In this document: piece by piece, positions 8,047 through 16,600 of the stretch | How the letters are laid out: the number at the start of each line of letters is the position of its first letter | Numbering within the stretch: position 1 is the first letter of the stretch | From: Lachnoclostridium sp. An169 | Lineage (GTDB): Bacteria > Bacillota > Clostridia > Lachnospirales > Lachnospiraceae | DNA: 64,000 bases | NCBI RefSeq assembly: GCF_002160525.1 | Contig: NZ_NFKT01000004.1 | Location: forward strand, 124,001 to 188,000 | Direction: 5' to 3' | Made by a program: the position numbers and the translations under genes | Notes under the pieces: generated by a model | What the model was told of the DNA's origin: nothing | Databases searched by the model: none | The model's input: only the letters and a program-made list of their open reading frames with translations

Positions 8047-10056
8047 ATGAAAAAGAATCAGATAAACAAAGGAACAAGAGAGACGAAAAAGAGCGGTGTA
8101 AAGGGAAATACTGTCGGGAGAAAGTACGGTGAACAAAAGAAATACAGTGTCGGGAGAAAATACAGGGTCCGCGTGATATGTACCTGCGCAGCCCTTGCAG
8201 CAGCCTTCCCCCTGACTTCTTTTGCTGAGCTGCCCGTTGTCATGGCGGCAGAAGAACCGTGGTACGCAGCGGGAAACCATGTGGCAGAAAAGGGGTATGT
8301 AAGTCTGGGAAGCGGAGGAGCCTCTATTACTGTCAACGGAAATCAGGGACAGTCCATGGAAGGCAAAAGGTTCGAGATCTTCCGTCTGTTCGACGCAGTG
8401 AATGCAAAGCAGGGTGAATCCATCAACTATACATTTAACGCTCAATATAAAACAGCCCTTCAGACAGTCGTGGCGCAGGCACTTAACAGGAGGGACGGCA
8501 CATCCCTGAAGGCATCCGCCGTGACGGAATATCAGGTGATCGATTACATTCAGTCCCTGAACACGAATCAGGTGGAGGGCGCCCATGCAGACCAGAAGCC
8601 GGAGGGGAGCTATTCGGACTTCCGGTATTTCGTGGAGCAGGTGAGAACCACGATCAAAGACATGGGAGGGGAAGGAGAATACGTCTATGTGGGCAGTGCA
8701 AAATCCGACAACTCGGTGACAATCAGCGGTCTTTCCTACGGATATTATATCGTGGATGAGATCTCGGAATATGACGAAGACGGCAGGGAATGGTATGCCT
8801 CTTCCCTCTGCATGGTGGACACTGCCAATCCGGCGACGGAGATCGAGATCAAATCCGATTATCCCCGGATCGTCAAGAAGGGGCGTGAGGATGATAATCC
8901 GGATTCTGTGGGGGATGACGGATGGAATGATATTGCGGACTACGAGATCGGACAGACTGTGCCATACCGGTTCGTCTCAACGATCTGCGACATGAACGGA
9001 TATCACAGTTACTACTATGCATGGCATGACCGGATGGATGAGGCGCTGACCTTCAACGGCGATAAAAATGCGATTCAGATTACCATTTCCAACGGAAAGA
9101 AAGACTATGTCCTGACAAAAGGAGAATACACCGTGATTACGGAGGGCAGCAGGCTGGACAGCGGCGATACGTTCCTCATCGAGGTGCAGGATATCAAGGC
9201 TGTCGTGGACCGGGAGTTTGACAGGATAAACAGTCTGGGACACAACGACTATACCGGTCTGACCGTGACGCTGACCTATGAGGCTACCCTCAATGACCTG
9301 GCGGCAGACCGGACAGGAAGGCCCGGTTTCGAGAACGGTGTCCGTCTGGAATTCTCCAATGACCCGGATGCAGACGGAAAAGGGGAGACCGGCTATACCC
9401 CCTGGGATACGGTTGTGTGCTTTACGTTCCGGCTCAACGGTCTGAAGACCAACGACCACGATCTTGTACTGGAAGGAGCAAAATTCCGGCTCTACAGTGA
9501 TGCGGACTGCAGAAATGAAGTCTATGTGAAGGAAAAGAATCAGGGCGGAAGCGGCTATATTGTGATCAACCGGGACAGCACCGGAGGGGATGACCATACC
9601 GGCGGAAGTGTGCCGAAGGATGCGGTGGAGATATCTTCCGGACAGGACGGTGTCTTTACCATCTACGGACTGGACCAGGGCGTTTATTACCTGAAAGAGA
9701 CTGCGGCGCCGGACGGATACCGCACGCTGCTGGATCCCATTGTGATCACGGTTACGCCTGCGTACACCGATGACCGGAACGGATACACGGCAGGGGAATC
9801 CGCAGGCAGCAGTATTCTGAAAAGTCTGGAGATGACTGCCCATATCCGGGAATTCTACGAAGGAGAGTACGCGGAAGATACGGTTGACCTGAACGGTGAC
9901 GCCGCAGATGGTTCCGGTGACCTGAAAGTGATCAACCAGGTGGGGAGCCGTCTTCCGGTGACAGGATCCGCGGCCATGCCTGTGCTCATCGGAAGCGGAG
10001 CGGTTCTGATGGTTACTGCTGCGGTGCTCGGCAGAAAGAAGAACAGAAAAGAATAG
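8047..10056 (+). CDS. Backbone (major) pilin with isopeptide D2 and SpaA domains, LPVTG anchor
   Basis: A 669-residue surface protein. A long basic N-region precedes the signal-peptide core (VICTCAALAAAFPLTSFA). A DYPRIVKKG segment resembles the pilin motif whose Lys joins subunits. A fimbrial D2-type isopeptide domain starts near residue 295 (ADYEIGQTVPYRF), and a SpaA domain lies near 470-570 (LEGAKFRLYSD ... YYLKETAAPDGY with the E-box Glu). LPVTG at 636-640, a hydrophobic span and RKKNRKE complete the sorting signal. These features fit the sortase-polymerised shaft. ATG 8047 has AAAGGG 6 nt upstream; ATG 8032 overlaps the previous stop (ATGA) and is the alternative, adding five residues. 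The sortase gene follows 25 bp later. Confidence 0.85.
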   Translation: MKKNQINKGTRETKKSGVKGNTVGRKYGEQKKYSVGRKYRVRVICTCAALAAAFPLTSFAELPVVMAAEEPWYAAGNHVAEKGYVSLGSGGASITVNGNQGQSMEGKRFEIFRLFDAVNAKQGESINYTFNAQYKTALQTVVAQALNRRDGTSLKASAVTEYQVIDYIQSLNTNQVEGAHADQKPEGSYSDFRYFVEQVRTTIKDMGGEGEYVYVGSAKSDNSVTISGLSYGYYIVDEISEYDEDGREWYASSLCMVDTANPATEIEIKSDYPRIVKKGREDDNPDSVGDDGWNDIADYEIGQTVPYRFVSTICDMNGYHSYYYAWHDRMDEALTFNGDKNAIQITISNGKKDYVLTKGEYTVITEGSRLDSGDTFLIEVQDIKAVVDREFDRINSLGHNDYTGLTVTLTYEATLNDLAADRTGRPGFENGVRLEFSNDPDADGKGETGYTPWDTVVCFTFRLNGLKTNDHDLVLEGAKFRLYSDADCRNEVYVKEKNQGGSGYIVINRDSTGGDDHTGGSVPKDAVEISSGQDGVFTIYGLDQGVYYLKETAAPDGYRTLLDPIVITVTPAYTDDRNGYTAGESAGSSILKSLEMTAHIREFYEGEYAEDTVDLNGDAADGSGDLKVINQVGSRLPVTGSAAMPVLIGSGAVLMVTAAVLGRKKNRKE

Positions 10057-10081
10057 ATAAAAGCGAAACACAGGAGAGAGC

Positions 10082-11044
10082 ATGAAACCTATGGGAAGTA
10101 ATAAGGGAAAAAAATGGATTTTGAGGATTGTGTTTGCCGCCGGTTTTCTTCTCCTCTGTTATCCCCTGGCAGGGAATATCATTCAGCGGCAGCAGCAGAA
10201 ATATGCTGTTGCCTCCTGCCGGAGTATTCTGGAGAAACAGGATGAATCCCGGATCCGGGAGATCCTGGACGAGGCGGAAGAGTACAACAGCATGCTGTTC
10301 CAGTCAAAAGGAGCGGTGGTGGACAATATGGATACGGGAATCTTAAGCGATGAGAGCTACTGCCGGATCCTGAACCAGTCTGACGGCATTATGGGAAGTA
10401 TCGAGATCCCGAAGATCGATGTGGACCTTCCGGTTTACCACGGGACAGATGAGGAGGTTCTGTCCGCAGGCGCAGGTCATCAGCAGGGAACCAGTCTGCC
10501 GGTGGGCGGCGAAAACACTCACTGCGTCCTGACCGGACACCGCGGAATCCCCGGCTCCAGTCTCTTTACCCGGCTGGATGAATTAAAAGAAGGGGATCTG
10601 TTCTTTCTGCAGGTTATGGGAGAGACGCTTGCCTACCGGATCTGCGGGACAGATGTGGTGGAGCCGGAAGATACCGGCGTGCTGAAGATTCAGGCGGGGA
10701 GAGATCTCTGTTCCCTGGTTACATGCACGCCCTACGGCATCAATACCCACAGACTGGTTGTCACCGGTGAGAGGGTCCCTTACGAGGAGACGGTGTACGA
10801 AAGCATCGCGCCGGGGATCCCGTCTTTTCGAGAACTCACTTTTACGGCTCTGCCTTTTCTGCTCCTTGCAGGGGCAGCCGTGTTTCAGATCACAGATTGG
10901 AGGAAAGAGAAATATGTCAGAGAAAAGCAGAATGGAAAAAAGAATGGTTCCCGCACTTCTTCTGTCCGGGATACTTCTTCTGTCCGCGATGCCCGTGTGC
11001 GCAGAAGAAGGAGAAGGAACAGGAGGCGGAAACGTTATGCCTGA
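10082..11044 (+). CDS. Class C (pilin-polymerising) sortase
   Basis: A 320-residue sortase with an N-terminal membrane span (residues 12-31) and a second span near 253-270, the two-anchor layout typical of class C. The catalytic triad is visible: His153 in LTGHRG, Cys215 in LVTCTPYG and Arg224 in NTHRLVV. It should link backbone pilins by joining the LPVTG threonine to a pilin lysine. A clear DPW/DPF lid motif is not seen. After the second span comes an unusual tail of about 50 residues ending in an Arg-rich run; residues about 278-320 are encoded in a second frame over the signal peptide of the next gene. AGGAGAG precedes ATG 10082. Confidence 0.9.
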   Translation: MKPMGSNKGKKWILRIVFAAGFLLLCYPLAGNIIQRQQQKYAVASCRSILEKQDESRIREILDEAEEYNSMLFQSKGAVVDNMDTGILSDESYCRILNQSDGIMGSIEIPKIDVDLPVYHGTDEEVLSAGAGHQQGTSLPVGGENTHCVLTGHRGIPGSSLFTRLDELKEGDLFFLQVMGETLAYRICGTDVVEPEDTGVLKIQAGRDLCSLVTCTPYGINTHRLVVTGERVPYEETVYESIAPGIPSFRELTFTALPFLLLAGAAVFQITDWRKEKYVREKQNGKKNGSRTSSVRDTSSVRDARVRRRRRRNRRRKRYA

Positions 11045-11609
11045 TGCCGGAGCGGGGAAGATTGAGATCCTGCTGACTGAGGGCGCAGAAGGAACATCAA
11101 GGGAAGGAGTATGGCTTTCCTGTACAAAGGCAGCAAATGTCACAGAGGGAACCTATGAGCTGACGGACGCCTGCAGCGATGAGCGCATCGACCTGAACAG
11201 CATCGGGAGCGCTTCGGAACTGGAGCGGGCGGCCCGGATAATTGCGGAGAAAAGTGTGGCACCGGACACTACCGTGCAGACGGATGCAGAAGGGAAGGCT
11301 GTATTTTCCGGTCTGGATGTGGGCGTCTACCTGATTCAGGCGCTGGATGATTCGGGGTATGATGAGATTACGCATTTCCTCATTGCAGTGCCGACCTGGA
11401 GTGAGGAAGAGGGGACCATGCTTTATGAGATTACGGTAAAACCGAAACATACCCCCAGACCGGAGGAGTCAGAGGAGAAAAGGCACGCGCCCCAGACCGG
11501 AGTGTTCAGCCCGGTGCTGCTGTTTTTCGGGACAGCGGCAGCTCTTTTTACCCTGGGAATTATGATGAATCTGCCGGGAGGAAAAAAAGAGAGCGATGAG
11601 AAGGATTGA
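10914..11609 (+). CDS. Small pilus protein with non-canonical APQTG sorting signal (likely base pilin)
   Basis: A 231-residue protein with a signal peptide cut near VCA30, one SpaA/Cna-B-like domain (about 48-175, with AVFSGLDVGVYLIQ near its end) and a C-terminal sorting signal. That signal reads APQTG (192-196), where the first Leu of LPxTG is replaced by Ala. A hydrophobic span (198-220) and a charged tail follow. Size, order and the variant motif suggest the basal pilin that joins the shaft to the wall. ATG 10914 has GGAGG about 10 nt upstream, and the signal peptide begins there. The start lies inside the sortase gene, giving a 131-nt overlap in another frame; the 3' end overlaps the next gene by 14 nt. 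Confidence 0.8.
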   Translation: MSEKSRMEKRMVPALLLSGILLLSAMPVCAEEGEGTGGGNVMPDAGAGKIEILLTEGAEGTSREGVWLSCTKAANVTEGTYELTDACSDERIDLNSIGSASELERAARIIAEKSVAPDTTVQTDAEGKAVFSGLDVGVYLIQALDDSGYDEITHFLIAVPTWSEEEGTMLYEITVKPKHTPRPEESEEKRHAPQTGVFSPVLLFFGTAAALFTLGIMMNLPGGKKESDEKD

Positions 11610-12411
11610 CCAGAGAATAAGAAAATTGGAACGGCGGAAGAAACGGCAGAAAGGAAAGCATACAGCAGAAAGGATCTATACAGGGATTGTTTTTCTTCTT
11701 CTCGGAGCGGTGCTGCTTGCGGCGGGGACAGCGGAACTTGTGAAGTTCCGCGATCTCCAGGCGCAGAGTGAGGCGCTGAAAAATGCCGTTGTCAGAGTCC
11801 CGGGCGCCGGACAGCTTCTTGACCCGGATGATCCATTTAACCGGAATATTGATTTCGAGAAGCTCCGGGCGATCAATCCGGACATCTGCGGCTGGATCTA
11901 CGTGCCGGATACGAAGATTGACTACCCGGTGCTGACCGGGGAGACGGATGAGGAGTATCTGTCGCTGGACTATCAGGGGAAAAAAGCAGAAAACGGCGCA
12001 GTGTTTACATTCGCCGGGGCAGATCTGGAAAATGACGGCCATATCTGCATTTTCGGCCATAATCTGATCTCCGGCCAGATGTTCGGCGAACTGAAAAATT
12101 ACAGAAACCGGGACTTCGCCGGCGCCCATGAGACCATGTACCTGTATACACCGGACAGAACGGTAAAGTGCCGCCTGATCTCCGTGTTTCCCTGTCGAAA
12201 AGATGACGGGGTATTTGAACTGGACCGCGCAGGAGATACTCTGGAACTGGAAGCGCTCAGCGCAGATCTGCAGAAGAGGAGCATATCGGCGGGAAATGTG
12301 GTGGAAAGTCCGGGGAAAATATTCACCCTGGGAACCTGCAGCGGACAGACAGGAAGTGCAGACCGTCTGACCGTACATTTCGCGGCCGTGAAACAAAAAT
12401 ATATTTTATGA
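11596..12411 (+). CDS. Class B sortase
   Basis: A 271-residue protein with a very basic N-terminus (RRIDQRIRKLERRKKRQKG), one membrane span (about 28-47) and a class B sortase domain starting near DFEKLRAINPDICGWIYVP. The triad is His155 (FGHN), Cys248 (TLGTCSG) and Arg257 (DRLTVHF). The TLGTC motif differs slightly from the common TLSTC. It probably anchors the finished pilus to peptidoglycan, recognising the neighbouring APQTG protein, though class B enzymes polymerise pili in some species. It is the last gene of the five-gene pilus operon and overlaps the preceding pilin by 14 nt, which implies translational coupling. Confidence 0.88.
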   Translation: MRRIDQRIRKLERRKKRQKGKHTAERIYTGIVFLLLGAVLLAAGTAELVKFRDLQAQSEALKNAVVRVPGAGQLLDPDDPFNRNIDFEKLRAINPDICGWIYVPDTKIDYPVLTGETDEEYLSLDYQGKKAENGAVFTFAGADLENDGHICIFGHNLISGQMFGELKNYRNRDFAGAHETMYLYTPDRTVKCRLISVFPCRKDDGVFELDRAGDTLELEALSADLQKRSISAGNVVESPGKIFTLGTCSGQTGSADRLTVHFAAVKQKYIL

Positions 12412-12497
12412 CAGAGAGAATGCATCCGGCAGTCTGCTGCATATTTTCCGGACAAACAGGGAAATCTAACAGGGAAAAGAAGAAAGGAAAAGCTGCC

Positions 12498-13865
12498 ATG
12501 GTTGAGAAAGACACCAGAAAAATCAGCGCGCTGTTTGAAGAAAATATTGCGTACATGAACGAGACTCTTCCGGTGAAGGAGAGCTTTGACATTATAAGAA
12601 GAGAGATTGAGATCGGCGGGAAAGCGTCTGTGTTCTACTATATCGACGGTTTTATAAAAGATGAGGCCATGCTCAAGATCATGGATTCTTTCCTGTCGGT
12701 GACGGAGGAAGATATGCCGGAGGATGCAGAGGGATTCGTCCGGAAACACGTCCCTTATGTGGAGGTGGACGTACTGGAGGACTTTGACCAGGCGGTTCGG
12801 AACGTGCTGTCAGGCGCCGCATGTCTTTTTATTGACGGATACAGCGAGTGTATCTGCATCGACTGCCGGACCTATCCGGCCAGAAGCGTTGAGGAGCCGG
12901 ACAAAGACAAGTCCCTGAGAGGATCAAGGGACGGATTCGTGGAGACGATTGTGTTCAATACGGCGCTTATGCGCCGGCGCATCCGGGATCCCCATCTGGT
13001 CATGGAGATGATGGAAGCGGGGCAGGCGTCGCGCACGGATATCGCCATCTGCTATATGACAGACCGGGTGGACCGGGGGCTTCTGGACAATTTAAGAAAT
13101 CGGATCCAGAGCCTGCAGATCGGGGATCTGCGCATGACGCAGCAGAGTCTTGCGGAAGCTCTGTTTAAGAGAAAGTGGTTCAATCCGTTTCCGAAGTTCA
13201 AGTATACGGAGCGGCCTGATACGGCGGCTGCCTGCCTTCTGGAAGGCAAGGTGGTGGTTCTGGTGGACAATTCCCCGTCTGCCCTGATTCTGCCCACTTC
13301 GGTTCTGGATATGATTGAGGAGGCAAATGATTATTATTTCCCGACGATTACGGGAGTCTATCTGAAGGCGACCCGGATTCTCATCACAGTGGCAACCGTG
13401 TTCTTTACACCGCTGTATCTGCTGTTTATGCAGAATCTCGAGTGGCTGCCGGAGGTGTTCGAATTTGTGGCGGTCAGAGATGAGGTGAACATCCCGCTGA
13501 TCTTCCAGTTTCTGATCCTGGAACTGTCCATTGACGGCCTGCGCCTGGCAGCAATGAATACGCCAACCATGCTCAGTACGCCCCTGAGTGTGATCGCCGG
13601 TATTGTCATGGGAGAGTTTTCCGTGCAGTCAGGCTGGTTTAACTCGGAAGTGATGTTATACATGGCATTCGTGGCGGTGGCGAACTATACACAGCCGAAT
13701 TTCGAACTCGGCTATGCTCTTAAGTTCATGCGGCTGCTTCTGCTTATCCTGACAGCATGCTTCAATCTGTACGGGTTTATCATCGGCTGCATACTGGTGC
13801 TCTGTTTCCTTGTCTTTAACAAGACACTGTCAGGGCGGAACTATCTGAACGTCAAGCTGAACTGA
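12498..13865 (+). CDS. spoVAF: SpoVAF/GerA-family spore membrane protein
   Basis: A 455-residue GerA-family membrane protein. The soluble N-terminal half has family motifs such as RGSRDGFVETIVFNTALMRRR and TDIAICYM; RGxRDGF is closer to SpoVAF than to GerAA germinant receptors. The C-terminal half holds five or six membrane spans (about 310-445). SpoVAF sits in the inner spore membrane and is thought to aid dipicolinic-acid release during germination. It normally lies beside spoVAE but stands alone here. ATG 12498 has AGGAAA 7 nt upstream; an in-frame ATG at 12408 overlaps the sortase end and would add 30 unlikely residues. Expected control is by forespore sigma-G, but no promoter was assigned. 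Confidence 0.75.
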   Translation: MVEKDTRKISALFEENIAYMNETLPVKESFDIIRREIEIGGKASVFYYIDGFIKDEAMLKIMDSFLSVTEEDMPEDAEGFVRKHVPYVEVDVLEDFDQAVRNVLSGAACLFIDGYSECICIDCRTYPARSVEEPDKDKSLRGSRDGFVETIVFNTALMRRRIRDPHLVMEMMEAGQASRTDIAICYMTDRVDRGLLDNLRNRIQSLQIGDLRMTQQSLAEALFKRKWFNPFPKFKYTERPDTAAACLLEGKVVVLVDNSPSALILPTSVLDMIEEANDYYFPTITGVYLKATRILITVATVFFTPLYLLFMQNLEWLPEVFEFVAVRDEVNIPLIFQFLILELSIDGLRLAAMNTPTMLSTPLSVIAGIVMGEFSVQSGWFNSEVMLYMAFVAVANYTQPNFELGYALKFMRLLLLILTACFNLYGFIIGCILVLCFLVFNKTLSGRNYLNVKLN

Positions 13866-13954
13866 ATGACCGGGGAAGGAGATCAGAAAAGGACAGAACG
13901 GAAAAGGAAAGATCATGAACGGCAGATCGATACCGGGACTGCGGTAAAAAGATT

Positions 13955-13983
13955 TTGCCTTGGTAAGGAAAAGATGGTATGAT
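13955..13983 (+). promoter_or_regulatory. Promoter of the DegV gene
   Basis: TTGCCT (13955-13960), a 17-nt spacer and TATGAT (13978-13983), about 60 bp before the start codon. A strong vegetative sigma-A pattern. Confidence 0.8.
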
Positions 13984-14044
13984 AGTTAGGTACACATTAC
14001 TCCTTTAATCAGGGTAAAAAATTTTATCAGGAGGATCCAGTAAT

Positions 14045-14908
14045 ATGAGAGATTTTGTAATCACGGTGAACAGTACCGTTGATCTGCCGCGGGAGTGGCT
14101 TGAGGAGAGGCATGTGCCTGTAATTCCGCTGAAATATACGATTGACGGGCAGACGTACACAGATATGTACGGGCTGTCCGCAAAAGAATTTTTCCAGAAA
14201 CTCAGAGAGGGACACATGTCTGTTACATCCCAGATCAATCCGGAGGAAGCGGTACAGATGCTCGAGCCGTTTCTGAAGGAAGGAAAAGACATCCTTCATC
14301 TCGGCTTTTCCTCTGCTCTGAGCGGCACGTACAACAGTATGCGCATTGCGGGGGAAGAACTGTCGGAGAAATATCCGGAGGCAAAGATCTATATTATTGA
14401 TACTCTGTGCGCATGCCTTGGAGAGGCAATGCTTCTCTATAAGAGTCTTCAGCTCAAGGAGCAGGGAAAGAATATCGATGAGATCGCACAGTGGGTGGAG
14501 GAGAACAAGCTTCATGTATGCCACAATGTGACGGTGGATGATCTGAACCATCTCCACAGAGGTGGGCGTATCTCGAAGACGACGGCTGTACTCGGAACTC
14601 TTGTCCAGATCAAGCCGATCATACATATGGATGATTCGGGGAGCCTGCAGGTGATCGGAAAAGAGCGGGGCAGAAAGAAGTCGCTGAACCGGATCGTGGA
14701 TATGGCTGTGGAACAGTCGAAAGGATGGGACAATGATATTATCATGATTACCCACGGGGACTGTCTGGAAGACGCAGAGTACGTGGCGAAGCTTGTCCGT
14801 GAGAAGATGGGGATCGACAACATCCTGATCAACAATATCGGTACGGTGATCGGAAGCCATACCGGTCCGGGCGTTGTCGCGGTGTTCTGCATGGGTAACA
14901 AGCGATAA
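14045..14908 (+). CDS. DegV family fatty-acid-binding protein
   Basis: A 287-residue two-domain DegV protein. It starts with the usual VNSTVDLPREW segment and has SALSGTYNSMRIA (the SGTY motif that contacts the lipid carboxylate), a HRGGRIS segment and VVAVFCMGN at the end. DegV/FakB proteins carry fatty acids, and some present them to the kinase FakA for phosphorylation; no fakA is nearby, so that role is only inferred. AGGAGG lies 10 nt before ATG 14045. It has its own promoter and faces the convergent symporter gene. Confidence 0.88.
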   Translation: MRDFVITVNSTVDLPREWLEERHVPVIPLKYTIDGQTYTDMYGLSAKEFFQKLREGHMSVTSQINPEEAVQMLEPFLKEGKDILHLGFSSALSGTYNSMRIAGEELSEKYPEAKIYIIDTLCACLGEAMLLYKSLQLKEQGKNIDEIAQWVEENKLHVCHNVTVDDLNHLHRGGRISKTTAVLGTLVQIKPIIHMDDSGSLQVIGKERGRKKSLNRIVDMAVEQSKGWDNDIIMITHGDCLEDAEYVAKLVREKMGIDNILINNIGTVIGSHTGPGVVAVFCMGNKR

Positions 14909-14912
14909 ACGA

Positions 14913-14942
14913 TAAAAAATGGAGGGATCAGCCGATCCCTCC
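14913..14942 (-). terminator. Terminator of the symporter gene; the stop codon lies in the hairpin
   Basis: GGAGGGATC-AGCC-GATCCCTCC (14921-14942) is a perfect 9-bp stem. On the minus strand it is followed by ATTTTTTATC, a good U-tract. The symporter's TGA occupies 14928-14930 inside the hairpin, so its last Gly-Gly-Ile codons are part of the stem. The plus strand has no T-run after the stem, so it is a poor terminator for degV. Confidence 0.75.
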
Positions 14943-16238
14943 AAAAAATATTCCGAGAATATATACAAGGACTGCGACAATGCAGAAGACATATTTTGTC
15001 ATCGGTTCAAACCATTTCCCCAGTGTGCGTTTCCGACCGAGCTGTACAGCGTTGCGGGCGAATGTGGAGCCGCATACCCAGAACATGGTGATCCCTGCCA
15101 GGAGCGCTCCGAGGGGAATCACATAGATGGAAATACTGTCCATCCAGGGACTTAAGAGGGGACCTTCCACGAAGATGCCCACCACTGCCGTCACGGCCCC
15201 GACCAGAAGGAGGGACATTTTTCTGGACCAGCCCAGGCGTTTCTGAAGTGCTTCAACCGGGCTCTCCAGAAGGTTCATAAGGGAGGTCACACCTGCGAAG
15301 AGTACCGCCAGGAAGAAGACCACTGCAAAGATTCTTCCGAAAGGAATGCTGCGGATCACAGTGGGAATTGTGATGAACAGCAGTCCCGGACCGGAGTTGG
15401 GCTCCATTCCGTAGGCAAATACGGCAGGAATAATCACAAGTCCTGCCAGGAGAGCGGCTGCCGTGTCAAATATGGCGACGTATTTGGCGCTGCTCACCAC
15501 ATCAACATCGGATTTCAGATAGCTCCCGTAGACAACTGTGCCGCTCCCCGCTACAGACAGGGAGAAGAATGCCTGCCCCATGGCATAGACCCATGTCCGC
15601 GGATTCGCCATGGCTGACCAGTCCGGCTTGAAAAGGTAGGCATACCCCTCCAGCGATCCGTCCAGAAAGAAAACACGCACGGCAAGGAACAGGAACAAAA
15701 CATAAAAGGCCGGCATCATGATGCGGTTGACAGTTTCAATGCCCCGGGCGATGCCGAAGGACATGCAGATCAGCACAAGAACCAGACCCAGGAGGTGCCA
15801 GGGAATGCTCCCGAAATTCCCGGACAGACCGCCGAAAACTGCAGCGGGATCTTCGGATGAGACAATCTCACCGCTGATAGAATCTGCAAGAAACTTTAAG
15901 ATCCAACCGATGATGACACTGTAGCCGATGGCGATTCCCAGGGAGCCGATCACCGGGATCAGCCCGATGAATGTCCCAAGCCGTGGCAGCCCCCTCATGC
16001 TGTACGCCTTTCTGAAAGCACCTAGAGGACCGGAGTGCATGGCGCGTCCGAATGCCATCTCGCCGATGACCCCGCTGAATCCGATCAGGACGACAAAGAT
16101 GAGGTAGGGGATCAGGAATGCGGCACCGCCGAACTCGCCGATCCGGTACGGGAAGAGCCAGATATTCGCCATTCCCACGGAACTTCCGATACAGGAGATG
16201 ACAAAGCCCCATTTGTTATTAAACTTTTCAGAACTCAT
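14928..16238 (-). CDS. Sodium:neurotransmitter symporter family (NSS) transporter
   Basis: A 436-residue polytopic protein with about 11 membrane spans, typical of short bacterial NSS members of the LeuT fold. It opens with KWGFVISCIGSSVGMANIWLFPY, the first span with the unwound GMANIW motif of the sodium/substrate site. Later segments GFSGVIGEMAFGRAM and QAFFSLSVAGSGTVVYGSY (span 6) also fit. It most likely imports an amino acid with sodium, such as tryptophan, tyrosine or a small neutral one; the substrate cannot be read from the sequence. It is monocistronic, convergent to degV and divergent from pit. Confidence 0.9.
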   Translation of the reverse strand: MSSEKFNNKWGFVISCIGSSVGMANIWLFPYRIGEFGGAAFLIPYLIFVVLIGFSGVIGEMAFGRAMHSGPLGAFRKAYSMRGLPRLGTFIGLIPVIGSLGIAIGYSVIIGWILKFLADSISGEIVSSEDPAAVFGGLSGNFGSIPWHLLGLVLVLICMSFGIARGIETVNRIMMPAFYVLFLFLAVRVFFLDGSLEGYAYLFKPDWSAMANPRTWVYAMGQAFFSLSVAGSGTVVYGSYLKSDVDVVSSAKYVAIFDTAAALLAGLVIIPAVFAYGMEPNSGPGLLFITIPTVIRSIPFGRIFAVVFFLAVLFAGVTSLMNLLESPVEALQKRLGWSRKMSLLLVGAVTAVVGIFVEGPLLSPWMDSISIYVIPLGALLAGITMFWVCGSTFARNAVQLGRKRTLGKWFEPMTKYVFCIVAVLVYILGIFFGGIG

Positions 16239-16347
16239 TTCTACTTTTTCTCACTTTCCCCAGATATTTTAATTATTCCGGATAATCATTGTGCGGTTTC
16301 ACCAGACGATGAAAGAAAAAAGTCAGATGAATGCCGCAGCTTCTAAC

Positions 16348-16460
16348 ACTATATCACGAATAATTTTCCAGGAAAAGGGGGATCATTAATAAATAATATG
16401 TTAAGAAATCGGAAATGTAAATGGAGATTTGTTGACATACAGAAAACAGAATGTTATATT
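16348..16460 (+). promoter_or_regulatory. Divergent intergenic region with the pit promoter
   Basis: TTGACA (16432-16437), a 17-nt spacer and TATATT (16455-16460) form a near-consensus promoter for the phosphate transporter. Just downstream the repeated TAAGTAAAA / GTAAGTAAAA could be an operator. A weaker TATAGT on the minus strand (16348-16353) may serve the NSS gene. The rest of the 362-bp gap shows nothing clear. Confidence 0.7.
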
Positions 16461-16600
16461 TAAGTAAAAAGTAAGTAAAATAAATGGCAGGAGGAAGACA
16501 TAGATCATATGTGAGAAGGTGTCTGTATCATTTGCGGCAGATTCCGTTTTTGTTTTCTTCACGCCATTTTTTTGCGCAAAAATATAGAGGGAGAAAGTTT

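Noticed and set aside
16484-16600. Longer N-terminus for the phosphate transporter
   Set aside because: The extra 39 residues are basic and lie close to the promoter; GAGGGAGA is placed for ATG 16601.
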